A stretch of 64,000 nucleotides of DNA from Prunus persica. Lineage: Eukaryota; Streptophyta; Magnoliopsida; Rosales; Rosaceae. The notes under the pieces were generated by a model. The model made no database searches and had not been told where the DNA came from. It saw nothing but the letters and a program-made list of their open reading frames with translations. Shown here in pieces: positions 20,880-33,454 of this stretch; the stretch's first letter is position 1; each line of letters begins with the position of its first letter. Where the stretch lies: positions 19,410,508 to 19,474,507 of the forward strand of contig NC_034012.1 of the NCBI RefSeq assembly GCF_000346465.2, given 5' to 3'. Made by a program: the position numbers and the translations under genes.

Positions 20880-21247
20880 TAGACTAGTCTTCCTGCACGC
20901 GCTTCAGTGTGTGCGAGACGCTTTTTTTTAATTAAGCGCGCTACGCACGACTTACAAAGTTTCGTAAATATTTTTTAGCAATTGTATTTATATAGATGTC
21001 CGTTTCAACAGTTTCATATTTTAATCACGGGCGTGTGATATATCGTCATCTTAAGAGTTTTTCTTTATCGCCGGTATTTTTCTAGATGTACATCTTAGCA
21101 ATTTACACGCTATAAAAGAAAAAAAAAATTTGCTAAGATGGACTTCTAGAAAAAATATAGGCGATAAAGGAAAACTCTTAAGACGATGATATATAACACG
21201 CGCACGATTAAAATATGAAACTGTTGAAACGGACATCTATATAAACT
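20880..21247. mobile_element. Palindromic foldback element, copy 1 (right arm truncated)
   Basis: The left arm starts TAGACTAGTCTTCCTGCACG and runs to a centre near 21115. The right arm is its inverted copy back to GGACATCTATATAAA at about 21243 and then stops, lacking the outer 110 bp or so. Within the arms AAACTGTTGAAACGGACATC faces its complement. Short reading frames across the palindrome are not genes. Confidence 0.8.
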
Positions 21248-21532
21248 GAGTGTGATTTGAGAATAATTATATTCTCATTCTTATTACTATGTGCCAATTG
21301 GTTTTATTTTTAATTTTTAATTATATTTTTAGAATTAAGAAAAGATAACATGGGTAGTTATGTTTCATAAAAATAGGACCTATTATCTGATTTTGTTTTT
21401 AATATGAAAAAATGTGAATTTACTATATTATCCTTATTTAATTAATAATTTCAATTCTTAATATTTGAATTAACCGAGGGCATTTTCTAGTATTTTGAGT
21501 GTTTCACCATTTTCCGCTTTTTGCTTTATATA

Positions 21533-22005
21533 TAGACTAGCCTCATTGCACGCGCTTCTGGGGGTGCAAGAGGCTTTTTTTTAATCACGCGTGTTACGGG
21601 CGACTTATAAAGTTTCGCAAATATTTTTTGGCAATTGTATTTATATAGATGTCCATTTCAAAAGTTTCATATTTTAATCGTTCGCGTGTGATAAATCAAC
21701 GTCTTAAGAGTTTTCCTTTATTGCCCGTATTTTTCTAGAAGGCCATCTTAACAGTTTATACGCTATAAAAGAAAAAAAAAACCTACTAATATGGACGTCT
21801 AGAAAAATACGGGCAATAAAGGGAAAACTCTTAAGACGTTGATTTATCACATGCGCGCGATTAAAATATGAAACTGTTGAAACATACATCTATATAAATA
21901 CAATTGCCAAAAAATATTTGCGAAACTTTGTAAGTCGTGCATAGCACGCGTGATTAAAAAAAGCCTGTAGCACGCGCGGAAGCGCATGCAAGGAGGCTAG
22001 TGTTA
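21533..22005. mobile_element. Palindromic foldback element, copy 2 (full length)
   Basis: About 470 bp, two inverted arms of roughly 230 bp. The left end is TAGACTAGCCTCATTGCACG and the right end is the inverse, GCATGCAAGGAGGCTAG. The arms are near-perfect at AATACGGGCAATAAAGG and its complement. Terminal blocks are rich in CACGCGC. It belongs to the same family as copy 1, 290 bp away. No target duplication could be assigned. Superfamily unknown; foldback or MITE-like. Confidence 0.8.
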
Positions 22006-22758
22006 TAATAATTAACCTACGCTCGTGCAGGGAGACTAGTGTTATAATAATTAGCCATTTTTTGTAGGTAACATACAATTTTTATTTATCTATTTTTTAT
22101 ATCTGACTTATAGATGGTCTTCTAATTTATGTTCCTAACTTATAGATAATCTTCTAATTTATGTTCTTAACTCATAGGTAACACGATTTGTCACTAAGTT
22201 TTTTTCGTTGCTAATAATAACATTATTTACCTGGATGTGAGATACATAATTTCATGTGGGTGCTTGTCTGATCAATTGATATATTATGTGGGTCTTTACT
22301 TTTCGTTGATTAAATTATATTTTATCCATACGTTAGGAATATTATCAAGGAAAGAATTCAAAATTAAAATTCTAAAATTCAATTGCAATGAAATAATGCA
22401 TTAAATTTAGATTTTCAATGTATTTTCCTTATTTACCTCTAAGGGTAAAATCGACACCACAAAAAAAGTAATAAATGTCAAAGGATCTCCATCTAAAACT
22501 AAAAACATGTAGACTAAACCCAATGACAGCTAATCATATTGGACCTAGATCTAAGAAACCCTTCATTTTTTTTCCTTTTCCTTTTTTAATGTGAAGGCTT
22601 ATTCCTTCTTTTCTATTGCTTGTGAATGAAGGATAATGAATGGACATATTTCGCGAACAAGAATTACAACCTTCTATGTCTTCCTGTAATCTGCCATGAC
22701 CATGAAAAGACCGATGTCCTGCATTTCGGCTTAAGCCGCAATATGCTGATATCAACGA
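22006..22758. other. Sequence downstream of the CLT gene, including its likely 3' UTR
   Basis: A GACTAGTGTTATAATAATTA phrase at about 22020-22060 repeats the right flank of foldback copy 2. The remainder (to 22758) is AT-rich and would include the 3' UTR of the minus-strand transporter gene. No other feature is seen. Confidence 0.5.
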
Positions 22759-25700
22759 TCATACATTAGGAGGAGATGGGGAGGCACTAGTTGGATAGAC
22801 TGAAGGTGTCCAGGCATAGATGAGCAAGCCAATTACAAGAATAATGGTTCCAGAAACAAAGCCTGTCGGCAACGAGGCTGCAACACCTAGGTACGGTAGC
22901 GGCAATGTGAAGACGTATACAGATATTGGCACTGCAAGATGTCAACAAACAAATTTGATTAATTCGCTGAACAAATTACAAGGGGAAAATATATTAAACT
23001 TTGCAATGTTTTCATTAAGGATTTTGTTGCTATTTGCTCATGATTTACCTAACGGTCATGGACTTACGGTTACGAAGGAAATCTGAACTCCAAATAACCC
23101 TCCAACTTTTCAAAAATCCTTCCCTTCATTCTAGAAGGATTTGTTTAATATATATCCCAAAGGGCTAGAGAGGTCTGCCTTTAATGAGTTCATGTATCTT
23201 TAAGGCTCATCAACCCAAATGCACAATGCATGCTGAGCATCAACCATTTACTGACCCATCTTCGTGGAAAACCGACCACACAAACCAAGCCAAAATTTCA
23301 GATTCCCATTTTTCATGCACCAGCTGTGATAGTTGCTTGCTGTAAAACCTTTCTCATGGAATTTTCTCTTTAAATTCTTTTTACTATTTTTTTGTTTATT
23401 TTATTTCAGAGCTTTTTCATATATAAGTTACTTCAGTAAAATTGACATACCTGAAAATGTTGATGCGAGGGAAGATACCACTGCAGAAGATATCTTGAGA
23501 AGATGCAGCAATGATATGTTAAAACCCATGTTGACAACAACAAACAGCAAAGGAAGTAAGGGGGCACCATCACATCCTGTGGCAAGCCAAAGTTGAATGT
23601 AATCAAATAAATTATGCACTTAAATTGCAGTGTAAAGATTACTATAAGGGGCCAAACCCCACTCTCGTTACAGCCTTACTATCCTCTGCATTATTTCGGG
23701 AGTAACCTACTTGCACTTTATTATTTTGGGTTGTAACCTACTCATGTTAGGAAATCAGGCCCTTAATCTCCTGGAGAGAACAAGTGCGGAACAATTTAAA
23801 CGCGATTGAGAAACACCAAAAGTAAACCAATCACACAAACGACACAAGAACTTACAAGGCTCACTCAATATGAGCCATCCCAGGGTTTCTATGAGATTCT
23901 CACGGTCAAAGAAGAAGGAGAAACAGTTACAACCACTCTAGTGTTTTCCTCCCTAGTGGTGACCGGTCGGACACCACCTTGGTTACCAGTTGGTTTTTTC
24001 AGTAGCTTACTCTTCGTTGAGTTGCACATTGACATATACATGCATTTCATTTCAAATTTGCACATCAACAAATTTTAAATCTGAATAAAGAATGCAGGAT
24101 AAGCTGATATGAGATTTAGTATAATAAATAAATTCAAAGGCTTGTAAAGAAAATAACTAGTATTTAAATGAATTTGAATAACTGTAGAAGAGAAGGTCAG
24201 ATATATATCTTACCACTTGATAAGGTACCCATATTTAGAAAGCAAGCTGCACCTTCTTTGAGATAGTTTGGCAATTGAACAAATGGAATACCCCATAATT
24301 TGGACAAAAAAGGTAAGAGAAGGCATATAAATATTGCCTGCAATTCATATAGACAACGATATTTGGATTTCACTTAAATTTGATAATGGAAGACAACATA
24401 AAAAGGTGAACACAACACAACTTTGAAACACCCAAAAATCTGAATTTCAACTCGTTGCTTGATACTTACTTGAAAAGCAGACCCAAAGGAATTTACAACA
24501 AATAGGTCCACCGAACTTCCCTGTAACAGGTTGGATGTAACAAAAATTCTTAGATTAAAAATAACCCCAAAAAAAATCACAAATTTAATACGATTTCATT
24601 ATGCGTATATAATTTTCATTGAGCTGCTTTTTAATCTCAAAGGAGGAGAAAAAAATAATATTTTCATTCAATATCTATCCCTATTCCCTACAAGCATGTA
24701 AAACATCTTAACATTCCAAATTATGTCATATTGATTTTTAGTCTTGGTTTCAGTGGTAATCTTATTCATCTAAGTTATATCCTTTATCTTACTTGTTGCT
24801 TCCCAATCCTTCAGAAAGCAGAAGTTACAAGCTTACAACTGATCTAGGAACATACAGACAAAAACTGTGTACAGCCGGTTGTACCTTTAATCGCTGACGA
24901 GCATCCAGAAAAATTACTTCCTACAAAATGATAAAAAGTTTCCTGTTACAGAGAATGTAATACAACGTCAAAAAGTAGAAAAGTTACATACCCATTAGAA
25001 ATTTTACAACCTTCAGCACTGTATCAGCTGCTTGGAACAAAAATGAAACTATCATGAGAAGACTCCAAAAAATACCAGCTTCTTTTAATGAATGTCCAGC
25101 ACTAGATCCACTTCAGAGAGAGAAAATGGTAAGTACTTGACATGCTAACATTGACAATAATAATGAACATACCAAAGAGGAACCCAAATTCTACCTGACT
25201 GGTTTTTTCAGAGAAAAAAAGTAAAAATATCATCTTATGAAGTAAATCGTGATAGACTGGTTATTTTTCTAAAATATAAAGTTTGGCCATTACTTAAGTG
25301 AGACCATCAACTACTTAATGTGACCATAAAAACATAGGAGGGAGAAAGTTCATAACTTTGTTGTTGTGGTTACTAGGATTTTCTTCCAGTCCGAAAGCTA
25401 TCAAGGATTGCTTCCAAGTTTCCTATGAATTACCAAGGTGAACATTTGGCTATAATTGGAAAAGGTATTTCATATCAACTGTCAACCTTTCGGAAAGGAT
25501 CTAATAATCACCTGTGATGCCCAAGGCCCCTCAATGCAGCACTGATCATGTTGATTTCATTGTGTGACCAATGCAATTAACATCGTGTAGTGATCTGGGA
25601 CATCCCGACATCCCACAATTGAAAATCCACCTATGGTACGTGAGTGTGTGTCTGTCTGTCTGTTTCAACTTAGTTAGCATATTTTTGTTTTCTTTTTTGC

Positions 25701-28700
25701 AATGTAACATGCTTGAAGCCAAACAGTAACTGAGCAACAGAACCTATGCAATGGCGCCTACACTCACAGCAGCGTAACTAGCGGACGTTAACAGCCCTAA
25801 CAAGTTTTGAACTCTTAACAGGGTTTGACTAGTTTTTCAGAAGGGGAAATTCCTGAACCCAATCAACAACAGAATCTACGCAATGGCTTGCCTTCATACC
25901 AGTGTACTCAATAGTCTTAACGAGTTTTGAATTCTCAGCACGTCTGAACTAGTCTTTTAGAATATAAACTACACCGTGAGATCACTATGACCAAAATCAG
26001 CATCCATGGGGAAGCTGCACTTTGATAACACTGTTTCAATGTTTTTTCTCTCTCAGTCAACCTATGTCACTCAAATTTTACAATCCTTGGAGGAACAAAT
26101 TGTTCAGGTTGACACAGAAAAAACTAAATGAATATAGTTTGGAGACAAGCATCATCTTAAGGTCATAAGTATAAATAAAAAGATGTTTAAGTATATGGCT
26201 TACCTCGCTACAGTTATGATTACACCAATGGCTACAAAACAGCACCCCAAAAGTTGATTGACCTTATATCTCCTTCCAAGGAAAATAATTGACAGGAGAA
26301 TTTGCCAAACAAGAAACGTCTGCAGAATAAGTACAGGAATATTTTAAACATCCGACTTTCAGTATTCTTCTACTAGCATCAAGCCACGTCATTTAGTGGA
26401 AATATCTATAGAGATTTGGTACAAAGAGTCCCTTTCTATCGACAGAGCTCCCAAATAAGTTTAGGATGGGCCCACTCCGCATTGTATTTCAACAATCCAA
26501 ACTATCTATTTATCAAGTCCTCATTCATAGATCATCCTTAGAAAAAAGTATACAATTTTGAAGCCGTTAAGACATCTAATTGTGATCCCTCCATTGAAGC
26601 TCACTCTATTATTAATAGGTTGTATTGTATATAGATATAATGATATATTCTGATTGTATGGAATGCATCAACTCCAATTAATTGATCTTAAAAACATGCG
26701 GTATTTAAACATCTACAGCTGCATTTATTTATTTATTTTTTCTTTCAAATTTTCTATAAAGCATGGCATCATCTAGTTGGATAATCACCTCATTTGTTCA
26801 AACCACAATATGCTAGCTTAAGAAATTCAAAGATACACTCGTTTCAGGAAACACAGTATAACTAGAGCACCAGAATAGAATTTCACATATAACAACAAGC
26901 AGCTGTATTTGAAAGCGTGCACTGAAACCGGATTACCTGAGACAAAACTGGAATTGATGCTCCAGAAAGAATTGCTGATTCAAGGAAAAGAAAATAAAGT
27001 GAGGAATGATATTTGCGTATGAAGCTGTAAGTATAACAGACTAATAATTCTCAGTATAAATCAGCTATTTCTGTAACCATAAAAAAAGATTCATCTAGCA
27101 GAAATTAGGCATGGCAGCCACAGAATTAAAAACATGTAAACCTGTATATAAATACTGACACCAAAAACATAAAACAGAATTCATGAAGAGTCTACAAAGC
27201 TTGCATAAGAAGGGCCAATATTCAGCAATTAACAGGTTCGGGGTTATATGGTGTTCAAAATGAGGAGTGCACTATAGAACTAGTACAGAAAATGATTATT
27301 GGAGACGTTATTGGAGACGTTTTAATTATGTACCCACATATAACTCAGAGAAGTTCCTGATGGTCATATAGAAATGAAAAACATCCCAAGATTATAAGCG
27401 TTGAAAGAGAGAAAAATTGAAATGCATTAGGTAATATTGAAAACGTCACCTCCAGCTGCCATTCCAGTAACAGCACCAAGAGCTTCCAAGAGGCCAACAG
27501 CAAGAAATGGAGCTTTTGGCATGGAAAGCATCTCATCTGTGACAATACCAGCACGGTACCGGAGATACAAGACTGAGAAATATACAATTACATATCTGAG
27601 AAACAAAATTAAAAGGCAGCGACTGAAGTTAGTACGTGGTACTGTAGCCTAGGAGGTTTGCTTGTACACCTCCCTTTAATCAATGCCATTAATAAAACAA
27701 AAACTCGAAAGAGAAGGAAACAGATAAAGAAGTAAAGTGGCAAGAAATGTGCTCCATCTATATACTTCTAATTTCTTCTCTAAACATCTATTTATAGGTT
27801 TACAATGATAGGCATTTAACCCATACAAGAAATGTGCTCCATCTACTTCTAATTTATATATTATTTGTTTGTATAAAAAAAAAAAATTATTTATGTTTGT
27901 GACAATGCAATTACGAATTTTACTCATCTTTCCATTTTCTTATGTACATTTTCCTTATTATTAAACAAAATTATATTTTCAAAGATGAAAAATTAGATAT
28001 GGCGTGATTGGTTTTGACCAGCAGTTCAAAAAGTGGTTAGTGACCCAATCGCTATGAGAGATTCACAAGTAGATGATTCTATTTCTAAAGAATTATCTAA
28101 TGACCTCTCCTGCGTTTACTTATATATGGTTATGAAAATCAATACAATTCATGACTTCTCATGCATTTACTAACACCAAAGGAATCAAAAATTATGTAAG
28201 TTCTATATTAAATCCAATACATGAAAAACAGGAATAGGGGGAGTAGTTGATCGTATACTAATTTCCTCTCTTCAAAATATAACTTTCCCCATTCCAAGTA
28301 AACATGTCATAAAAAACTATCTATGTCGAATTTGAAAGTTAACTTTCTTTGATTCCAAAAGATAAATGGCTCAAATTTTGTGCAATTAAAATTAAGAAAC
28401 ATTAAAAATATTTGAAGGTTATGGTATTATTGTTATTTATATCATTCTAACAAATTCAAAAATTTGTAAAAAATTTTATACAAAAAAAAAAAATTTGATT
28501 ATAAAAAAATTAAAAGTATGTTGCGGACATATTATACACAATTTTTAAAAAAAATACAAATTATAGTGTAAACCACAAAGAAACGGGGGTTTCTTACACA
28601 TACACTATAAGGGTGCTATGGGAGTTCAAACCCGAGACCACTGGTCTAAAGGCTTTTTCCACTAGCTAGATATTATACACAAATTTAATAACACACAGAG

Positions 28701-31700
28701 TGCCCGGTATACGACTTGAAGGAATCAACAATTTTTTTTTTTTGTTGAGAAAAAGAAACCAAAAACAGAATGTTGAAATTTTATTTCGAAAATGAAATTA
28801 TGACAGATGTTAGATATCCTAAATTTTTTTTTTTTTTTTTTTTTTTTTTGTTTTTTTTGCCGACCACAAAACTGAAAAGCACAAGGAACAGAAAAGGACA
28901 GTGGGCAGCTCCTCGTGCACCCACTTGACACTCAAAAAGCATAGAATCAAATGTAACCAAAAAAGAAGGGCAAGTGATGATAACATCTCTCCTTTATGAG
29001 AATCTAGATGTAAACCAGATCCGTGGTTTGGATTCAAGTTAGGCCCACCCCGACATGTTCACTTTCGCAGCGTCTACCTTTATCCTCCCTTTTAGTTTTA
29101 AAATAGAGAAAGAAAGAAAGACCAAATTCGTTTGTCTAAAAGGCAGCCGTGACTTATGTCGGCTGTGTGCTCGCCCTCTTACACTTGAGTTTGATTATTT
29201 TTCGTGCATTAAAATACAGTAATTTGGAATATCAACTTATTGGAAAAAAAAATTTTCATTTGTCTAAGTGCCCAAAAAAGAAAATAGATAGGAAAAATTA
29301 ATAATTCCAAACAAGTTAGAATTTAGAATTTACCAGACAGCGATGAGAATAGGGGTTCAAACAATGAAACAAAATAGTCTTTTCAATTTGGGCTCATAAA
29401 GTTTTAAAATTTTATATTATGGCATCTAACGCTTATGGGTGTCATGATAAAACCAAAACGTGCTTGCTTTTAGACGCTACATCTATGTCATGCCTACCTC
29501 TATACTTTAGTTCCATTTTATGAACGAAAAAAGCTAAAAGAAAAAAACACAAATAGCGTATCTTCTATCAACTACATCTATGTCTCGAGATATTAAAAGA
29601 GATCTCAAGTTCAATTTTTTCGCCCCTTTCATGATGAATCTCTTATTGTTTAAGTTAATGGAATTATCATAGTGCAGGGACCATGCATCTTTATAGTGGA
29701 TTGTGCAATGTCCACTGCTAGCACAAATAGCAAAATACTCAAAAAAAAGTAAAAAAGCATAAATTTCTTTACTAGGAAGAAAAAAAACCATAAATTTGTA
29801 TAACTCTTGCTGAAATTATATATTTTCTAAACAAATGTGATCTAATTATGGAAATGTCAATCCCTATTTAATTTATTTATTTTTAATAAAATAATATTCA
29901 AACTTGAGCACTACTTTACTCGACTAACCTAATTGCTCTTCCTATTTATGAGTCATGCGCAATTGACACTAGTCAAGCGTAACACGTAAACACAATCCAG
30001 CGATGTGACTATTGGGGTGTGCAAGTAAAAGACAAAAAGGGAAGAAATTGTCGTGTGTAAAACATGAAAAAGGAGAAATGGAGAAGTCCAATTTGGATTC
30101 AACAAGAAAGTCACATTCACTCAAAAGACAATCGCAAGTGGACAAGTATAGGGTCGTCATTTTCTCCCAAAGAAAAATAATTGTAAAAAAACCCCACCAA
30201 GTTTACTATATTTGTTCATACAGTCTTGATTTCTTAGTCCATAGGAGTTCAAGAAATTGTGGTAATCTATCGTTAGATATTAATCCAATAGTTCAAAAAA
30301 GTTTCTTAACAGAAATACAAGAGTGAGTGAACCATTGAATTTACATCCAACGATGAGTGACTATAAATCTCATGGACCCCTGTAATCCAAAAGATCAGGA
30401 CTGTTTGTTCATATAACGTAATTCTCTGACCAAAACCTTTCAACCAGGCCTCCGAATTACGAACGGCCCCGATTATTATTTCTACACCATCCACGGTAAT
30501 TTTGTGGCTTTGAAAATTTTCCTAAAGTTTTTTCGTACAGAAAATTTATATTATTTTTCTTTATGCATTTTGGCCTTGCCTCAACCCAAGACATTATTGG
30601 TTTCCGCCGGTGGGGTGTTGGGTACTGTGATGGGATGGTTCATTGCGTCGGGTACCGTATAGTGGTGTTCTGGGCCCCGGGTAGAAAACGAGACCAGGGA
30701 TGGGCCTTGTATGAGGCGAAACGGTGTCGCTCAACATAATAGTGGGGCAATTATTTGAGGCAAGCATTGTTTTTAACTACAAACGATAATCCAAATTACT
30801 CTAATCTAATCTAGAGGAGGAATATATGAATTTGGTCGCAAGGGAGGGCTCACTTCACCAATGTCCAAATCAACCTGTCTAACCCGTATTTTCTTCAAGA
30901 CGGGTATTGTTATTATTTAAATTTAAAGTGTAGGAAATTTTTTGTAACCTAACCTCATCCCCTCAGCCAACTCAGGCGACTACTTCCCCGACGCTGGCAA
31001 GTCGCCCACCGGCACTTCCCCGCACCACCGTGAGAGACAGAGAAAGGAAGTTGGCTGGTTTCCTTTTTCTCAAGTAATTTAATTTGAGGGCAAATTAGGA
31101 AGTTGCCGGCGCCAAACTTTGGTGTTGGGTGCGAAAAGAAGATTGTTGGGTTCGTATTATTTACAGTTTTAAACGGTCAACTAATTAGCCTCGAAACCAG
31201 CAAATCTCGGATGACCAATGGCTGAGTCACCAAAAAGACAGTCGGAATTTAAAACTAATTTCTAAGTAGCAAAAATGGTAACAAACTCATAAAATAATAA
31301 AATAATCAGTTAGATTGAGAGGCGGTGGTAATGGAAGTACCCGAAAGTGGCGAGCTGAGCGAGAAAGAAAGGGTAGTGCTTGAGAGGAACCAAGGCCAGC
31401 TTATAGAGCACCCGATTGCCTACACCCAGAACCACCGTAACCGCCGCTGCAACCGCCACGTCCACTCTCCGATCCTGACTCCTCGCACCTTCCTGCTCCG
31501 CCGTCCGATACTCCCCCACCGCGTACGAGCACAGCCCCGCCTTCGAGCTCTCCGTTCCATCTCCCCCGTCCGATCGATCCCACGCTCCTCCGGGTCCCGC
31601 CGCCTCCACCGCCCACACCACCTTCCGCAAATGCTTAGACGGTGTCGTCCGGAGGACGATTTCTGGCCGTTGATTCCAGCGGAATTTGCGGGGGAGATGC

Positions 31701-31786
31701 GGGATCTCCGACGCTCGCGGATGTTCCCGGATCCTAATATCCGGAGCTCCGGCGCCGGCCCATACCCGGCGGGTACACGACATCAT
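22759..31786 (-). CDS. CLT: CRT-like transporter (CLT family), plastid thiol transporter, 10 exons
   Basis: Exons, in transcript order: 31786-31341, 27595-27450, 26974-26937, 26319-26204, 25110-25011, 24920-24885, 24520-24470, 24337-24214, 23576-23451, 22931-22759. All reading phases join, giving 451 residues, close to the size I recall for Arabidopsis CLT proteins. The N-terminal 100 or so residues are basic and Arg/Ser-rich, like a chloroplast transit peptide. The rest is a multi-pass membrane protein with family blocks GNRVLYKLALVPLKHYPFF, MPKAPFLAVGLLEALG, TFLVWQILLSIIFLGRRY, SVDLFVVNSFGSAFQ, CDGAPLLPLLFV and VFTLPLPYLGVAASLPTGF. Family members related to the Plasmodium chloroquine-resistance transporter move glutathione and gamma-glutamylcysteine across the plastid envelope. 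Introns are GT-AG as read. The start could also be the next ATG at 31783. No disabling change is seen. Confidence 0.9.
23640..24110. other. Intron 8 insert resembling a decayed copia LTR
   Basis: The stretch ACGACACAAGAACTTACAAG followed by GGCTCACTC, and the ATCAGGCCCTTAATCTCC phrase, resemble the R-U5 part of plant copia LTRs read backwards. No ends or target duplications are defined. Low confidence. Confidence 0.25.
25738..25965. repeat. Diverged direct duplication in intron 4 of the CLT gene
   Basis: 25738-25852 and 25870-25965 share the order AGAA(C/T)CTA(T/C)GCAATGG, CCTAAC- or CTTAACGAGTTTTGAA, and GACTAGTTTTTCAGAA or AACTAGTCTTTTAGAA. It is one old tandem duplication of about 120 bp. 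No function is implied. Confidence 0.6.
30212..30412. mobile_element. hAT-type MITE copy B in intron 1 of the CLT gene
   Basis: The element is 30220-30404 (185 bp) with ends ACAGTCTTGAT and ATCAGGACTGT. It is flanked by a perfect 8-bp duplication TTGTTCAT (30212-30219 and 30405-30412). The interior matches copy A at 18511-18695, for example AACATCCAACG- and TTCAAAAAAGTTTCTT-like blocks. Its duplication is intact where copy A's has drifted, so copy B may be the later insertion, although its terminal repeats are no better preserved. Confidence 0.88.
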
Positions 31787-33454
31787 TACAGAAATTGTAA
31801 TTTGACAAATTTTTTTCTGTGTCAATTTCCGTATACCGAGACAAAATGTGAGAGGTGATTGTTGTCTCGAGCTCTCAAATGATTTGGGGGGGGTTGTTGT
31901 TTAAAACGGCCTCGAATCCTGAACAAAACATACAAAATAAAAAAGCTGGGAATCTAGAAGATGGGGAGTGATTAGATACGGTCGGTTCTAGTTGAAACCC
32001 GACACCTGCGTTTTTACCATTTGTCTGCTCCACGAAAATTGAGATGTAGAAGCTGGGTTTTTTTGTGCACTTCAAAAACATATATGCATATACCAATGGC
32101 GTAGAGTGTTTGGCTGTGGTGCATGCATGGTTTGTACCTTGCTTTAGAATAATAATAAATACAAATCATTATACTTGCGTGCGGAGGTTTTCTTTCCATC
32201 ACGGGCGTTCAGTGACAGGCAGAGAATGGGCAATGTCAAAAGGCAAAGAGGTAAAAAAAAAACAATTTCAACAATACTAACGTTGTTATTTGTAATTAAA
32301 ATAAATAAGAGTTTTATGTCACTAATTGACTATAATCTATTTTGTATATCAATTAATATGCACAAAATTCATGTTACACAATTATTTATCAAAATTCATA
32401 TTAAATATGAACAAAATGCATATCAATTACACAATTAGTCTATCAAAATTGATATGAAATCATCAATTAATCTAACCAAAATCAATACTAATTAATCTAA
32501 CTCAAAGTATATGTGATTTGGAAGTCATGAGATAAAAGTACATGTGATTATGAGTTTGGAGTATTTTTCGATGAATTTTTCGAAGCATATTTGAATTTTT
32601 AATGAATTCTTGAAGTTGATTTAGTTAAAATTTGACACATGTCGCCTTGATAGTGTACCATATTAAAAAGGAATGCAAGTTGAGAAGCACAGCATTCTAA
32701 CTACAAACACGTCGAGTCATCTTCTTCGACTGGTGTCTGCAACTTAAGTGAAAAAATGTCAAAATCTTCTAAAATCTATAACTTTGGTTGTAGAGGTCCA
32801 ATTGACGAACCGTTTTCTCCAACATGATCGTGAGATCGAGCTCAACAATCTAAGGTAAATATTCAAGATCTCGCACAGCAGCAACAAAACAGCCTCTTTG
32901 AGGAGGGGCAAATTTCTACATCTCCAATGCATTTTCAGACGAGGAAAGGTGCACCTACACCTCCTTACGCCTCTTTATTATACGCACAACTTACATTTTT
33001 ATTTTTTACACGTATATTTTACTAGATGCCCATTTTGCAATCCTTTTTTTTCCCTTGCAATGGCAGCTTGGTCAGCTCTTGAGGATTAACTAGATAACAT
33101 AGTGTTTGGTTACTCTTTTTTTTATAAAACTTATATTGTAACACATGTCTAGTTTTAACTGGAGTCGTTAAGTTGACTAGTTAGGACCCAAGTATTATCC
33201 ACCAAGTTAAGGTCAATAGCGAGCAAGAAAACGTCATACCACACATGGCGTAAAGATACTATTCCTCTTGTATAGATGTTATGATATAAGTGGATATAAA
33301 AAAGGAAAAATAAACATTATCGTCACTAAAATTCTATAATTTCTCTTCCATCACAGCCACAAATTGTTACTTCATATGGTAATGGCAACTCATTTATGGT
33401 ATGGTGAGATTGAATTTTGAAGTGAAGGAGTGAAGTTTTTCAAGCATCCAAACC
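31787..33454. promoter_or_regulatory. Divergent intergenic region between CLT (minus) and dihydropyrimidinase copy 1 (plus)
   Basis: The 1668 bp must hold the promoters of both genes, which point away from each other. A run of AATTAATC-type AT-rich repeats lies at 32290-32520. I could not assign a TATA box or transcription start with confidence on either side. No coding sequence is seen. Confidence 0.5.

Noticed and set aside
21051..21889. Two similar 61-codon minus-strand reading frames at 21051-21236 and 21704-21889
   Set aside because: They look conserved only because they lie in two copies of the same palindromic repeat; no codon-level conservation or start context.
31325..31858. A 177-codon plus-strand reading frame
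   Set aside because: It is antisense to GC-rich exon 1 of the CLT gene, which explains its openness; the minus-strand frame has the family motif and joins in phase with nine further exons.
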